This document shows, piece after piece, positions 1-7,808 of a DNA stretch of 64,000 bases (positions are counted from its first letter, which is position 1; the number at the start of each line of letters is the position of its first letter). Origin of the DNA: Pseudovibrio sp. Tun.PSC04-5.I4 (lineage in GTDB: Bacteria > Pseudomonadota > Alphaproteobacteria > Rhizobiales > Stappiaceae); contig NZ_FNLB01000001.1 in the NCBI RefSeq assembly GCF_900104145.1, positions 372,001 to 436,000 of the forward strand, in the 5' to 3' direction. The notes under the pieces are model-generated. The model saw only the letters and a program-made list of their open reading frames with translations, was not told the origin of the DNA and did not search any database. Position numbers and translations under genes: made by a program.

Positions 1-1
1 G

Positions 2-352
2 GATAGAGGTGAAGGTTATCAGCTGGCTTGCCCACCGACGGCGGAGGCTGCAGTCTACCAAAACTGCTATGGCGACCAAATTTATTCGCTCTTGGAAACG
101 GTGCAAACGCCCACCACTGTAGTTCGAGCCAAACGACGAACTGCTGACCAGTCCCTATTTGACTTCTCTTCGTCTCCCACCTGGGAATTGTTGGCGGAAA
201 ATATGGGAAATGCAAAGGACATCTACCTACCAAATCAAACTCATTTCCTGCCTATGGAAAATCCACAGGCTGTTTTGAACATGATGGTTCAGATGGAGAG
301 AGGCGCAGAAATTTGCTGGCACGGCAACGGAGCAATAATAGAAGACGCATAA
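2..352 (+). CDS. alpha/beta hydrolase, C-terminal part (cut by window edge)
   Basis: An open frame runs from the first bases of the window to a TAA at 350-352, without a start inside the window. The visible part reads like the last ~115 residues of an alpha/beta-fold hydrolase. It has a GYQLACPP segment typical of the cap-to-core junction, a TPTTVVRAKR strand carrying the usual 'pricing' position of the acid residue, and THFLPMENPQAV, in which the histidine after T is the expected catalytic base. The nucleophile elbow and oxyanion region lie outside the window, so substrate cannot be inferred. A TTG inside the frame (92) could be mistaken for a start. A GST-like gene follows 64 bp downstream on the same strand and may be co-transcribed. 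Confidence 0.72.
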   Translation, partial: DRGEGYQLACPPTAEAAVYQNCYGDQIYSLLETVQTPTTVVRAKRRTADQSLFDFSSSPTWELLAENMGNAKDIYLPNQTHFLPMENPQAVLNMMVQMERGAEICWHGNGAIIEDA

Positions 353-416
353 GAGGACTTGGCAGATTTTCATGTTCATATTTACTTCTGCCAACTATTA
401 GACCTGGGAGGGGATA

Positions 417-1430
417 ATGACAAACTATGAAATCCACGGAGCATTAGGCTCCCCGTATTCCATGAAGATACGTGCGGCCTTTCGCGCTAAACGCCTTCAC
501 CACACTTGGCGGCTATGTGCGCCAATGGGTCCCAACAGCCCAACCAAGCATGTGAAGATTCCAGTCATCCCGGTTGTTAAGTACCCGGATGGATCCTGGA
601 TTAACGATTCAACCCCACTTCTGCTTGATTTGGAAAAGAGAGGGGAGGGGAGGTCGATAGTCCCTTCAGACCCACTTCTGCGATTTGCGTGTTATCTCAT
701 CGAAGATATGGCAGACGAGTGGCTTGTGAAAGCAATGTTCCATTACCGCTGGTATTATGAGGAAGACAAGAAGATAGTTCCAAGCTGGCTTTTATATGAT
801 GCATGCCTAGGGTTAGACAAGGCCACCATTGACGCAATGGGTCAACAGTTTGCAGCGCGTCAAATCGGGCGGATGCCGAAGGTTGGATGTACGCCGGAAA
901 CAGCTCCCTTAATCGAAGCGTCGACAAACCGTATGCTCCAAATTTTGGAGGAGGCCGTTCTTTCCAAACAGCACTTCCTTTTTGGAGATATGGCATCTAT
1001 GGCGGATGCGGCAATTTTTGGTCAGCTCTATCAATTGAAGGGCGACCCAACACCCTCTGCCATGTTGCGGAAAAACTTCCCGTTCGTCTTCCGCTGGCTG
1101 GACCACATTGATGATGCATCCGGTTTTGAAGGTGAGTGGATTGAAAATTTGACCCCCGTTGTTATTCAACTTTTGAAGTTAGCAGGCGACACCTATCTGC
1201 CTTTCCTTGCTGCAAATGCAACCGCGATAGACAAAGGCCAAGCCACTTTTACCGCAGATCTACCCGAGGGCTTCTTTACGCAGGATATCTTCAAATATCA
1301 TAAGAAGTGCCTGGAGCGCCTACGTAAGGAATGGTCCGAACTAAGCCCGGAACATCGCGAAACACTCAGCGAGCATCTTCTCGGCGGGACAGAAGTTCTT
1401 GATTGTGCACTGGTTCAGCCAACAAGCTGA
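417..1430 (+). CDS. glutathione S-transferase-like family protein
   Basis: A 337-residue protein that starts at ATG 417 behind GGGAGGGGATA. Residues ~1-80 fit a thioredoxin-fold GST N-domain: IHGALGSPYSMKIRAAF has the SPYS/SPxS active-site position, and KIPVIPVV has the cis-proline strand. Residues ~85-230 look like the helical C-domain, with the conserved MADAAIFGQL helix (S/M-x-A-D motif). The protein is about 100 residues longer than ordinary GSTs, and the extra C-terminal part (after ~240) is helical and charged. This matches the longer 'GST N-terminal domain-containing' proteins of proteobacteria whose substrates are unknown. The function is presumed glutathione-dependent conjugation or reduction in the cytoplasm. 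The preceding hydrolase fragment is co-oriented. Confidence 0.75.
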   Translation: MTNYEIHGALGSPYSMKIRAAFRAKRLHHTWRLCAPMGPNSPTKHVKIPVIPVVKYPDGSWINDSTPLLLDLEKRGEGRSIVPSDPLLRFACYLIEDMADEWLVKAMFHYRWYYEEDKKIVPSWLLYDACLGLDKATIDAMGQQFAARQIGRMPKVGCTPETAPLIEASTNRMLQILEEAVLSKQHFLFGDMASMADAAIFGQLYQLKGDPTPSAMLRKNFPFVFRWLDHIDDASGFEGEWIENLTPVVIQLLKLAGDTYLPFLAANATAIDKGQATFTADLPEGFFTQDIFKYHKKCLERLRKEWSELSPEHRETLSEHLLGGTEVLDCALVQPTS

Positions 1431-1580
1431 TTTACCGGACTTGGCAGGTATTGTTGGCAGCTGCCAAGTCAATAATCTCTAAGCTCAACACCCCCAAAGC
1501 CAACAAATTTCTTATCATCGGTTTGACCTACCGTTAAATTTGGTGGCGGAGGATGAAGCACAGGGTTGGTATTTGAACCC

Positions 1581-1978
1581 ATGAGCACGGCATATCCTCC
1601 CAATTTAAATTCGGCGATCGCACTGTTTCTTTTCTTTTTCTTTGCATAATCTGTTGTTGCAGAGGATCAACCAGCCAAAGGGCAGCAACTTCGAATGATG
1701 GCAGACAAGTTGCATCTGACTGATGAGCAGATGGAAAAATACGGCCAATCAAGAAAGAACCCATGGACAAGCGCCGCGTGATCCTCAATACCGCTGGAAT
1801 TGAACGCGGTAAGAAGCCCACTTTTACTCAACTGCGTGAGGTGAGGGGACCCATGTAGGAAACTCGAGAAACTTTGGATCAGAAATTGTCCGCTATTCCA
1901 AATTCAGAGCAGATGGAGACATTCCGCGAGATGCAAAAGGAAATGCGTGACAAATTCAAACAGAAGAAAAGCGGATGA
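1581..1978 (+). pseudogene. decayed Spy/CpxP-type (LTXXQ) periplasmic protein
   Basis: An ATG at 1581 opens a hydrophobic leader (AIALFLFFFFA) that is stopped by TAA, and the frame continues after it with SVVAEDQPAKG. The next block has LHLTDEQMEKYG, the LTxxQ signature of Spy/CpxP-like envelope stress chaperones. The frame then shifts near 1780 to KRRVILNTAGIERGKK and TFTQLREVRG, meets another stop (TAG after GPM), and resumes with ALDQKLSAI-like and EQMETFREMQKEMRDKFKQ blocks before the final TGA. Joined together, these pieces give a full-length product of about 130 residues. At least two in-frame stops and one frameshift make it non-functional. The minus-strand open frame here is only its shadow. 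Confidence 0.62.
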
Positions 1979-2031
1979 ATCACCAGAGAATACATAACGC
2001 TAGGGGAGGACTAGTTCCTCCCCATTGACGC

Positions 2032-2796
2032 CTAGGACAGGTTTTCGAACCTACGCTTCAGGTCAATCATTGTATCGCGGTATGGACCGGGACCATAACT
2101 AATACGCGAGACCCCGAGCTTCGCGAGCTCTGCAATACTCGGCATCCCTTGTTTCATGTAGGCGTTCACAGGCAAATCCACTGCTTCACAAATTTTGCTA
2201 ATCTGTTCCGGCTCTGCGAGTCCAGGAATAAAGAATCCGCTGGCACCAGATTTTTTATAAAGTGCAGCTCGCTCGATGGCTTCATTCACCAGATCAGAAT
2301 GCTTAGCCACGTCTGGTTCTTGCAAAAATAAATCAGTACGAGCATTGATGAAGAGGGGAATGTCAGCTTCATCCGCAGCTTCCCTAAAAGCGATAAGACG
2401 TGCGCCCTGTTCCGCAGCCGAATACAAGCCTGCGCCTTTCACTTTCCGGTCCTCGAAATTCACACCCACCAGCCCAGTTTTGATGATCCGGGCCGCGTTT
2501 GTTTTAACTCCACTTAGTGTGTCCGCATAAGCCCCTTCAAAATCCAGAGAAAAGGGTAGGTCTACACTAGCGGCAATTCGCGTTGCTAAAATTTCGACAA
2601 GCTCGAGCGGAATCTCTTCTCCATCCGCATATCCATGTGCCGCGGCAACTGGCGCACTTCCCGTTGCAACGGCTTTAGCACCGGCCTTAGCAACAGCCTG
2701 CGCAGTACCCGCATCCCAAATGTTAAAGAGCACAACGGGATCACCCTTTACGTGCAGAGATGCAAAGTACTTTGCCTTATCAGCATGAGACATCAT
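2032..2796 (-). CDS. isocitrate lyase / PEP mutase family protein
   Basis: A 254-residue TIM-barrel protein of the PEP mutase/isocitrate lyase superfamily. Visible hallmarks are VVLFNIWDAGTA near the N terminus, the metal/substrate region LPFSLDFEGAYAD (D-x-E-x-G-Y), GVNFEDRK, and FINARTDLF. The superfamily breaks or rearranges C-C or C-P bonds of 2-oxo acids such as oxaloacetate and 2-methylisocitrate. The catalytic Cys loop of true isocitrate lyases (KKCGH) is not evident, so an oxaloacetate hydrolase or carboxyvinyl-type role is possible. The start ATG overlaps the ada stop by 4 bp, which implies translational coupling. Why it sits behind a DNA repair gene is unclear. Confidence 0.8.
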   Translation of the reverse strand: MMSHADKAKYFASLHVKGDPVVLFNIWDAGTAQAVAKAGAKAVATGSAPVAAAHGYADGEEIPLELVEILATRIAASVDLPFSLDFEGAYADTLSGVKTNAARIIKTGLVGVNFEDRKVKGAGLYSAAEQGARLIAFREAADEADIPLFINARTDLFLQEPDVAKHSDLVNEAIERAALYKKSGASGFFIPGLAEPEQISKICEAVDLPVNAYMKQGMPSIAELAKLGVSRISYGPGPYRDTMIDLKRRFENLS

Positions 2797-3860
2797 TCCG
2801 TCCTTTTCAATTTCGCAATTTTCATTTCAAGATCAATGAGTTTTTGTTTACGCCATAGGCCACCGCCATATCCGGTGAGTGATCCATCTAGACCCAGAAC
2901 ACGGTGGCAGGGAATAACAACGGCAATCTGGTTGGCCCCGTTCGCTCTGGCAACTGCGCGGCTGGAACTGGGCCGGCCCAGCAATTTTGCAAGCTCGCTA
3001 TAACTCCGCGTTGTTCCAACTGGAATACGGCGCAACTCGCGCCAGACATCCTTGGTAAACTCTGTCCCATGCATGGCCAGCGGTACATGGAAATCGAGCC
3101 TAGAACCGTTGAAGAACTCGCGCAGTTCTGCCTCCACCTGATCCGTAGGAGCCGTTCTACCCAATCCAAGTTCACCCTTCACCTGTTTGCGAAGTCGGTT
3201 CAGCTCGGTTGGCAAAGCTTTACGGTCAGCAAATTCCAATAAATGCAAGGATGATTTATCGCTAACCGCAATCATCGCGCCAAGTGGAGTATCAAACCAA
3301 TCAGCCTTGAGGAACGCATCTTCTTTCAGTTTGCCGGGGGTACATCCCAATAATTTGGTAAATGCGTCCCTAAATGCTCCAGAAGATGAAAATCCAGATG
3401 CCAACTGTGCGTCGATGACTTTGCCGCCATCCGTTAGGATTTCAAAGCCCTCTCGCAACCGGGATTGCCGCGCCATTTCCAGAAACGTAACCCCAAATTG
3501 GCGTTTGAAACTACGACGAACCGTGGAGGGGTCGAACCCCAGCTCAACAATGTCACCTTCAGTCAATTTATGGTGTGGCCTTGCCTCAAACAGTGTGAGG
3601 AGTTTTAGGAGGGTGTCATCATTTTCTGCTGACGTGCCAACCGGATGACATCGCTTACAGGGGCGAAAACCAGCCTCAAAACATTCGGCAGTGGTTTCAA
3701 AAAAACAACAATTTTCCTGCTTGGGTTTTCGAGCCGGGCAGGTGAGGCGGCAAAATACACCAGTGGAGCGTACACCGACATAAGCGCGGCCTTCAAAAGC
3801 AGGATCTCTGTTCAGCAACGCTTCATAAAGCACGCTGTTATTTGGAAGGGTAAAAAGCAT
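2793..3860 (-). CDS. ada: bifunctional Ada: DNA methylphosphotriester/O6-methylguanine repair and AraC-type activator
   Basis: A 355-residue protein with the classical three-part Ada order. Residues ~10-75 form the zinc domain, with FCRLTCPAR and FRPCKRCHP supplying the four cysteines, one of which accepts methyl from phosphotriesters. Residues ~80-175 are an AraC-like helix-turn-helix domain. Residues ~185-350 are the methyltransferase domain, with the alkyl-acceptor motif VIPCHRVLG and the following LTGYGGGLWRK. The length matches E. coli Ada (354 residues). It is self-inactivating, and the methylated form normally activates its own gene. It is followed in a 4-bp overlap by a PEP mutase-like gene, and no alkB or alkA homologue is adjacent. 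Confidence 0.93.
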   Translation of the reverse strand: MLFTLPNNSVLYEALLNRDPAFEGRAYVGVRSTGVFCRLTCPARKPKQENCCFFETTAECFEAGFRPCKRCHPVGTSAENDDTLLKLLTLFEARPHHKLTEGDIVELGFDPSTVRRSFKRQFGVTFLEMARQSRLREGFEILTDGGKVIDAQLASGFSSSGAFRDAFTKLLGCTPGKLKEDAFLKADWFDTPLGAMIAVSDKSSLHLLEFADRKALPTELNRLRKQVKGELGLGRTAPTDQVEAELREFFNGSRLDFHVPLAMHGTEFTKDVWRELRRIPVGTTRSYSELAKLLGRPSSSRAVARANGANQIAVVIPCHRVLGLDGSLTGYGGGLWRKQKLIDLEMKIAKLKRTE

Positions 3861-4141
3861 AGTTACTTATAGGGCTTTGCAAGTTCCCGCGCACTCGGAT
3901 TTAGGGCAGTTATTAAGGAAAATTTGGCGTTTGAGCCAAACCGAGTAAACAACACGCGCTATACCAAAAAGAACTGCAGCGAAGATCCGGTTGACAAAAT
4001 TGAGGAGGTCGGTTGCCGACCAAAGATCAGCATGTAAATTAGGTTGCCAGCTGAAAGACCGTGAAAACTGTCACGAATAATATTGAGGGATCACCGAATT
4101 AACTGTATCTACCAGTTGTAATATGAATACGGAATACAACT

Positions 4142-4510
4142 TTGAAAAAATTGTCTACTGGCCTACTGGCCCTCACAATGGCATTTGCAGTTTCTGCGTG
4201 TGCCAAAAAACCTGAGAGCATTGCTCCCGCATATACATCCACTAGCCAATATAACGGCTGGAGTTGTAAAACGCTTTCAAATGAATTGCAGAACATCGAC
4301 CGTGCTTATGCAAGCGCGGCAGACCAGCAAAACAACGCGCGCTCCAACGATATCATCGGGGTAATTTTGATTGGACTGCCTGTTTCGAGCCTATCTGGCG
4401 ATAATATTGCGCCACAAATAGCTACTTTGAAGGGGCAAAGGGAGGCGATCCGCAGCACTATGATCACAAAAAGATGTGCCGGGTCTGGTGATAAACGGCC
4501 CATCAGCTAA
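4142..4510 (+). CDS. small lipoprotein of unknown function
   Basis: A 122-residue protein with an apparent TTG start at 4142 (no ATG fits the leader). The N terminus is a lipoprotein signal: basic KK, a hydrophobic stretch, then the lipobox VSAC with Cys at ~20, so the mature protein should be an acylated periplasmic or outer-membrane protein. The mature part has WSCKTLSNELQNID, a central hydrophobic segment (IIGVILIGLPVSSL) flanked by SGDN, and a cysteine near the C terminus that could pair with the early Cys of WSC. Similar short lipoproteins are widespread and unassigned. It lies alone and ends in a strong shared terminator. Confidence 0.6.
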   Translation: MKKLSTGLLALTMAFAVSACAKKPESIAPAYTSTSQYNGWSCKTLSNELQNIDRAYASAADQQNNARSNDIIGVILIGLPVSSLSGDNIAPQIATLKGQREAIRSTMITKRCAGSGDKRPIS

Positions 4511-4515
4511 TTCAT

Positions 4516-4546
4516 AAAATGCGGTAAACATTGTTTACCGCATTTT
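4516..4546. terminator. bidirectional rho-independent terminator
   Basis: A perfect 14-bp inverted repeat (4516-4529 with 4533-4546) has a 3-base loop. It begins with AAAA and ends with TTTT, so it works on both strands. It sits between the convergent lipoprotein gene and the GNAT gene. Confidence 0.88.
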
Positions 4547-4563
4547 CTCATAACAGCTACAAT

Positions 4564-5091
4564 TTAACCCAAGACCAAATTTCCAATACGCGCCTGCATG
4601 ATGCGGGCAGGGGTATAGGTGCCCGGCACCACTTCAAACTGGACCTCTCCGCAGTCGATAAATCCAAGCCTTGTGTAAAACGCTTGCGCCGACGTGCTTT
4701 GTTTTAAAACATACAGGCCGGCGACAAACTCAGATGAATACTCCGCCATCGCAATTTTGAGCATACGCCGACCAAGCCCCTTGCGTTGATAGTGCCGCGC
4801 GAGATAACACGCCCAGATATGAACCACTTCACCGCGATGCGCGCAAACAAGTGAACCAACTATTCCGCTGATGCTCCGCGCCAGGTAAACACACCCATTA
4901 TCAGAGGGAATAACGCCGCCCAAGTCCGGTGCATCTAATCTTGAAACCAAGAGGCTCGACAGTTCTTCGCCCAACTCGTCGGTATGAGCCTCAAGCCAAG
5001 CCGCCGCTAAAAACTCTCGCAGGTTTTGTCGATCCTCATCGCAAAACAGCGAAATCTCAATTTCATTTTGAATGACTAAGCCCGGCACCAA
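4564..5091 (-). CDS. GNAT-family N-acetyltransferase
   Basis: A 175-residue acetyltransferase of the GNAT fold. The acetyl-CoA binding loop is visible as YQRKGLGRRML (Q/RxxGxG/A type, ~120-130), after a beta strand with VHIWACYLARHYQ. The C-terminal strand ASAQAFYTRLGFIDCGE is the usual NxxAxxFYxxxGF segment. The acceptor is unknown. The start is TTG 5091 or the next codon, GTG 5088. The gap to the repC stop is only 12 bp, so it is probably the last gene of the repABC transcript. Because of this position, its expression should follow replicon copy-number control. Confidence 0.78.
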   Translation of the reverse strand: MVPGLVIQNEIEISLFCDEDRQNLREFLAAAWLEAHTDELGEELSSLLVSRLDAPDLGGVIPSDNGCVYLARSISGIVGSLVCAHRGEVVHIWACYLARHYQRKGLGRRMLKIAMAEYSSEFVAGLYVLKQSTSAQAFYTRLGFIDCGEVQFEVVPGTYTPARIMQARIGNLVLG

Positions 5092-5103
5092 TCGTATCCC
5101 TCG

Positions 5104-6486
5104 TTAGTTTTCAGTTCGGAGCGAACTTGATGAGCTTAAGCCGAATAACGTGCGGTGCAATGCCAGTTTTCCGTCAACCGCCCGGTCAATACAGGCCCTG
5201 AAATATCCGGCAGGCCGTGCAATACTCTCCGGATTCCGCAAGGCTTTTTCAACCGTTGTGATGAGAACCGCAGCGGCAACATAATCTCCGACCCGGGCTT
5301 GGGCATCAAACCAACCCTTGGGAGATAACCCGATAAGCAATCGTAAATCATCGGCGGCATCAATTAATGTGGCCCAACTGTTCAGCTCCAGCCCCAAGGC
5401 ACCTTGGGTTTCCGGCGTTGCCCCGGTTAGTAACCCCAGAGAAACCTCAGAAAAGAGAGGGGAGAACTGATCTTTCTCATGGGGACCCTCATGCTCTATC
5501 CAGTCGGAAGGATCAAGTTGCGTAGAGTCTGTTGGTCTGGCACTAATTTCGCTTTTTCTGTTTTGTTCTAGAGCGTCTTTAAATCGAGCGGAGTTCGATT
5601 TTCTGGTTTTTGAGTATGGGTCGTGAGACACATTCAGTGGTTGTTTACTTTTAATCCAAGAGTCTTGATTGGTTGTATTATTATAAGGGATGACATCTAT
5701 GTCCTGTGCGCATGACATTTCTTCATTTTGTTTAGAAAAAACAACATATTCAGGCTGAACCTCTGATCCCCCTTCATGCTCCATATCAGGGCTATCGAAT
5801 TTGCTAACCAGCAGCTCGTGAAGCATCGTCATAGCTTCAGCACGGTCGGCAATTCCCATGGCTTGATCATTCAGCAAGCCAACAGCATCAGTGATCTCTT
5901 CCACGTCCACCTGCTCATAAGCAGCAAGGCGCAACAGGTCTTCAATTGCTCTAGAAAGGCGGCTTACGGTGCGTTTGGCTTCTTTTTCCTTGGCAAGGCG
6001 AGCTGCAAATTCAGCTCCGAGTTTTTTCAACTCAACAACACGTTGACGCGCAGGAGAAAAATCGAGCCCATAGCCGCGTTGAATCTGTCGATCCTCGCCC
6101 GCACGGTAGATGAAACGCCGTCCGGTTGGGCTATCTTTATAGGCAAGGACGCCTGCCTCAACCAGTTTGCGCAGGGACCGCACAACTGTGCGGGTTGACC
6201 GGCACACATACTCAGCCAGTTTTTCATTGGAAATTGCCACGAGCGGACGCCGATTCTGGCTCCAATCTTCAGCAGCTGTCAGGCCAATCAGAATATCCAA
6301 AATATGGTAGGTCGTGCCATCAACACCCAAAGCAGGTGCGGCCTTTTTCAAAGCCATGGCAACTTCCGATTTTGTGGTCTTAACAATGTCATTGGCCATT
6401 GCCAGTTTTTGGCTGGCGACCATCGCCGGCGTCAGTTTTCTAAAGGACGCGACGGAACCAACTGGTTGCATAGCTTCACCGTTCAC
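5104..6486 (-). CDS. repC: RepC replication initiator
   Basis: A 460-residue RepC, the initiator protein of repABC replicons. The N-terminal half (to ~170) contains the winged-helix DNA-binding region, with RSTRTVVRSLRKLVEAGVL as the recognition helix-turn-helix and the conserved DGTTYHILDILIGLT block before it. The middle (~270-330) is variable and the DNA is AT-rich there. The C-terminal part (ALGLELNSWATLIDAADDLR to GYFRACIDRAVDGKLAL) is the conserved second domain. The start is GTG 6486 or ATG 6471. It lies third in repA-repB-repC order on the minus strand, with a regulatory gap of ~260 bp before it. Confidence 0.93.
   Translation of the reverse strand: MNGEAMQPVGSVASFRKLTPAMVASQKLAMANDIVKTTKSEVAMALKKAAPALGVDGTTYHILDILIGLTAAEDWSQNRRPLVAISNEKLAEYVCRSTRTVVRSLRKLVEAGVLAYKDSPTGRRFIYRAGEDRQIQRGYGLDFSPARQRVVELKKLGAEFAARLAKEKEAKRTVSRLSRAIEDLLRLAAYEQVDVEEITDAVGLLNDQAMGIADRAEAMTMLHELLVSKFDSPDMEHEGGSEVQPEYVVFSKQNEEMSCAQDIDVIPYNNTTNQDSWIKSKQPLNVSHDPYSKTRKSNSARFKDALEQNRKSEISARPTDSTQLDPSDWIEHEGPHEKDQFSPLFSEVSLGLLTGATPETQGALGLELNSWATLIDAADDLRLLIGLSPKGWFDAQARVGDYVAAAVLITTVEKALRNPESIARPAGYFRACIDRAVDGKLALHRTLFGLSSSSSLRTEN
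5540..5770. other. AT-rich segment inside repC, candidate replication origin
   Basis: Across this part of repC, AT content rises visibly (for example around 5660-5700 and 5725-5750) compared with both flanks. In characterised repABC replicons the origin lies within repC in such an AT-rich stretch, where RepC binds. I see no clear iterons, so this rests on composition and family knowledge only. Confidence 0.4.
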
Positions 6487-6513
6487 CCACTAATTCTTGT
6501 AGGTGTTCTCCTG

Positions 6514-6538
6514 GGTCAGGGCGCAAGATGCCCTCCCC
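6514..6538 (-). promoter_or_regulatory. stem-loop in repC leader (S-element candidate)
   Basis: In the repC leader, read on the minus strand, GGGCATCTTGCGCCC can fold into a short stem with a 7-base loop, followed by AGGAGA. In repABC systems a leader stem-loop controlled by the counter-transcribed RNA limits repC expression. This is the only convincing stem near the repC start side. Confidence 0.35.
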
Positions 6539-6664
6539 AAACTGAGGATAAACGGTACAAATCGACGAATAGCACGCAGAAAGACGCTTCAACTCCTTGG
6601 TAAGGGTTGATTCGCGTTGCGTCTCGAAGTAATTTGGGATTGCAAAATCTGGTTACATCGAGCG

Positions 6665-6731
6665 CTATTGTTTGTTTGTACCCTAGAGATTTCGGTCTTG
6701 CTGATTGCCGTCAGCAGGGCCGTTTTTCTTT
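6665..6731 (+). ncRNA. counter-transcribed RNA (incA/ctRNA type) between repB and repC
   Basis: The repB-repC gap carries, on the strand opposite to repABC, an intrinsic terminator: a 12-bp stem (6693-6704 with 6711-6722, two G-U pairs), a 6-base loop, and TTTTTCTTT. No gene is encoded there. This is the position, orientation and terminator type of the antisense RNA that represses RepC synthesis and sets incompatibility. The 5' end is not visible, and I placed it by the usual 50-65 nt length. A matching promoter could not be fixed with certainty. Confidence 0.65.
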
Positions 6732-6749
6732 GGGAGGAACGTTATACCG

Positions 6750-7808
6750 TCATACATCCTCCTTCAGGACTTCAGAGCGAAATTCATCCATCAGATCGGG
6801 AAGGCGTTTTTTCAAAAAAGCTGCCAGCTCCGGATCCTTACGTGCATCAATCTGAATACTCAGCGCATTAGGGCCATCTTTGATCAGGATTTGCCGGTTG
6901 CCGAGCCAGCTTTTTGCAGCTGTCGCAACAGAACCAGTGGTCACAGTGTTGCTTTCAGCAGATTTGCAGGCCGTCAGAATCGCAGAGAACCGCTCATCAC
7001 TTGCAGACAGCTCAAAGTCCGCGCTAATCGTCACGGCATCCACACGCGCTTTAAACTTATCGGGTAGATGGCCATTAGTGAAATGTCCGGCCAACTCTTC
7101 CCAACGTGGACGGCCAATCTTCGGGGCCGGGCCAATCTCACGAACAAACTCTTCTGGCAGTGCGTTCATCAGTTTCAACAGTTTGGAAACTGTGGTCGCA
7201 TCCTTGCCGATCGCTTTGGAAATTACGGTTTGCGGAAAGCTTCTCGCCAACCGAGAGGCAAACAACGCCGTCTCAATAAAGGACAGGTTTTTCCGCTCAT
7301 GGTTTTCCTGACCTTGGGCAATCAGTAAAGCCTCATCAGACAGCTCTTTGATAAACCCGCGCACGGGAATACCCAGATCTTTACAAGCGCGCCACCTGCG
7401 GTGACCAAAAGCAATCTGATAACGCCCATCGGCTTCCAGATGTGGGCGGACCAAAATAGGGACTTGCTGGCCACTTGAGGAAATTGAGGCTTTGAGGGTC
7501 TCAAAATCTTGATCGTTGGCCACAATCATACGGTCAGCAACAAAGGATGGATCCAGATCAGCCGTGTCCAGCTCATGCGCGACACTGCCCTCCTCCATCA
7601 TCTGGCGCAGCTTTTCATTTTCCTTCTCAACGTTGGAAAACGTATTGCGCATAGACTTAATGGCCCCGGAAGACACACGTTGCTTTGTAGCAGTTGTCAT
7701 TGAGGGGGCAGGGGAGCTGGTTTTGGACAGTTCTGCAGGATCTACCCCACCAAACATGGCGCGCATCTTCTTGGAACGATCAGTTGCCTTGTTCATGGAC
7801 GACCCCAT
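6750..7808 (-). CDS. repB: RepB partition protein (ParB family)
   Basis: A 352-residue ParB-family protein. Residues ~70-170 form the ParB/Spo0J nuclease-like domain, with VPILVRPHLEADGRYQIAFG, HRRWRACKDLG and the box GQENHERKNLSFIETA. Residues ~180-210 are the helix-turn-helix (AIGKDATTVSKLLKL) that reads parS. The C-terminal third is the RepB-specific dimerisation region. The first 12 codons overlap the repA end (7793-7808), so RepA and RepB are translationally coupled. RepB also normally acts as co-repressor with RepA at the operon promoter. Confidence 0.94.
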   Translation of the reverse strand: MGSSMNKATDRSKKMRAMFGGVDPAELSKTSSPAPSMTTATKQRVSSGAIKSMRNTFSNVEKENEKLRQMMEEGSVAHELDTADLDPSFVADRMIVANDQDFETLKASISSSGQQVPILVRPHLEADGRYQIAFGHRRWRACKDLGIPVRGFIKELSDEALLIAQGQENHERKNLSFIETALFASRLARSFPQTVISKAIGKDATTVSKLLKLMNALPEEFVREIGPAPKIGRPRWEELAGHFTNGHLPDKFKARVDAVTISADFELSASDERFSAILTACKSAESNTVTTGSVATAAKSWLGNRQILIKDGPNALSIQIDARKDPELAAFLKKRLPDLMDEFRSEVLKEDV

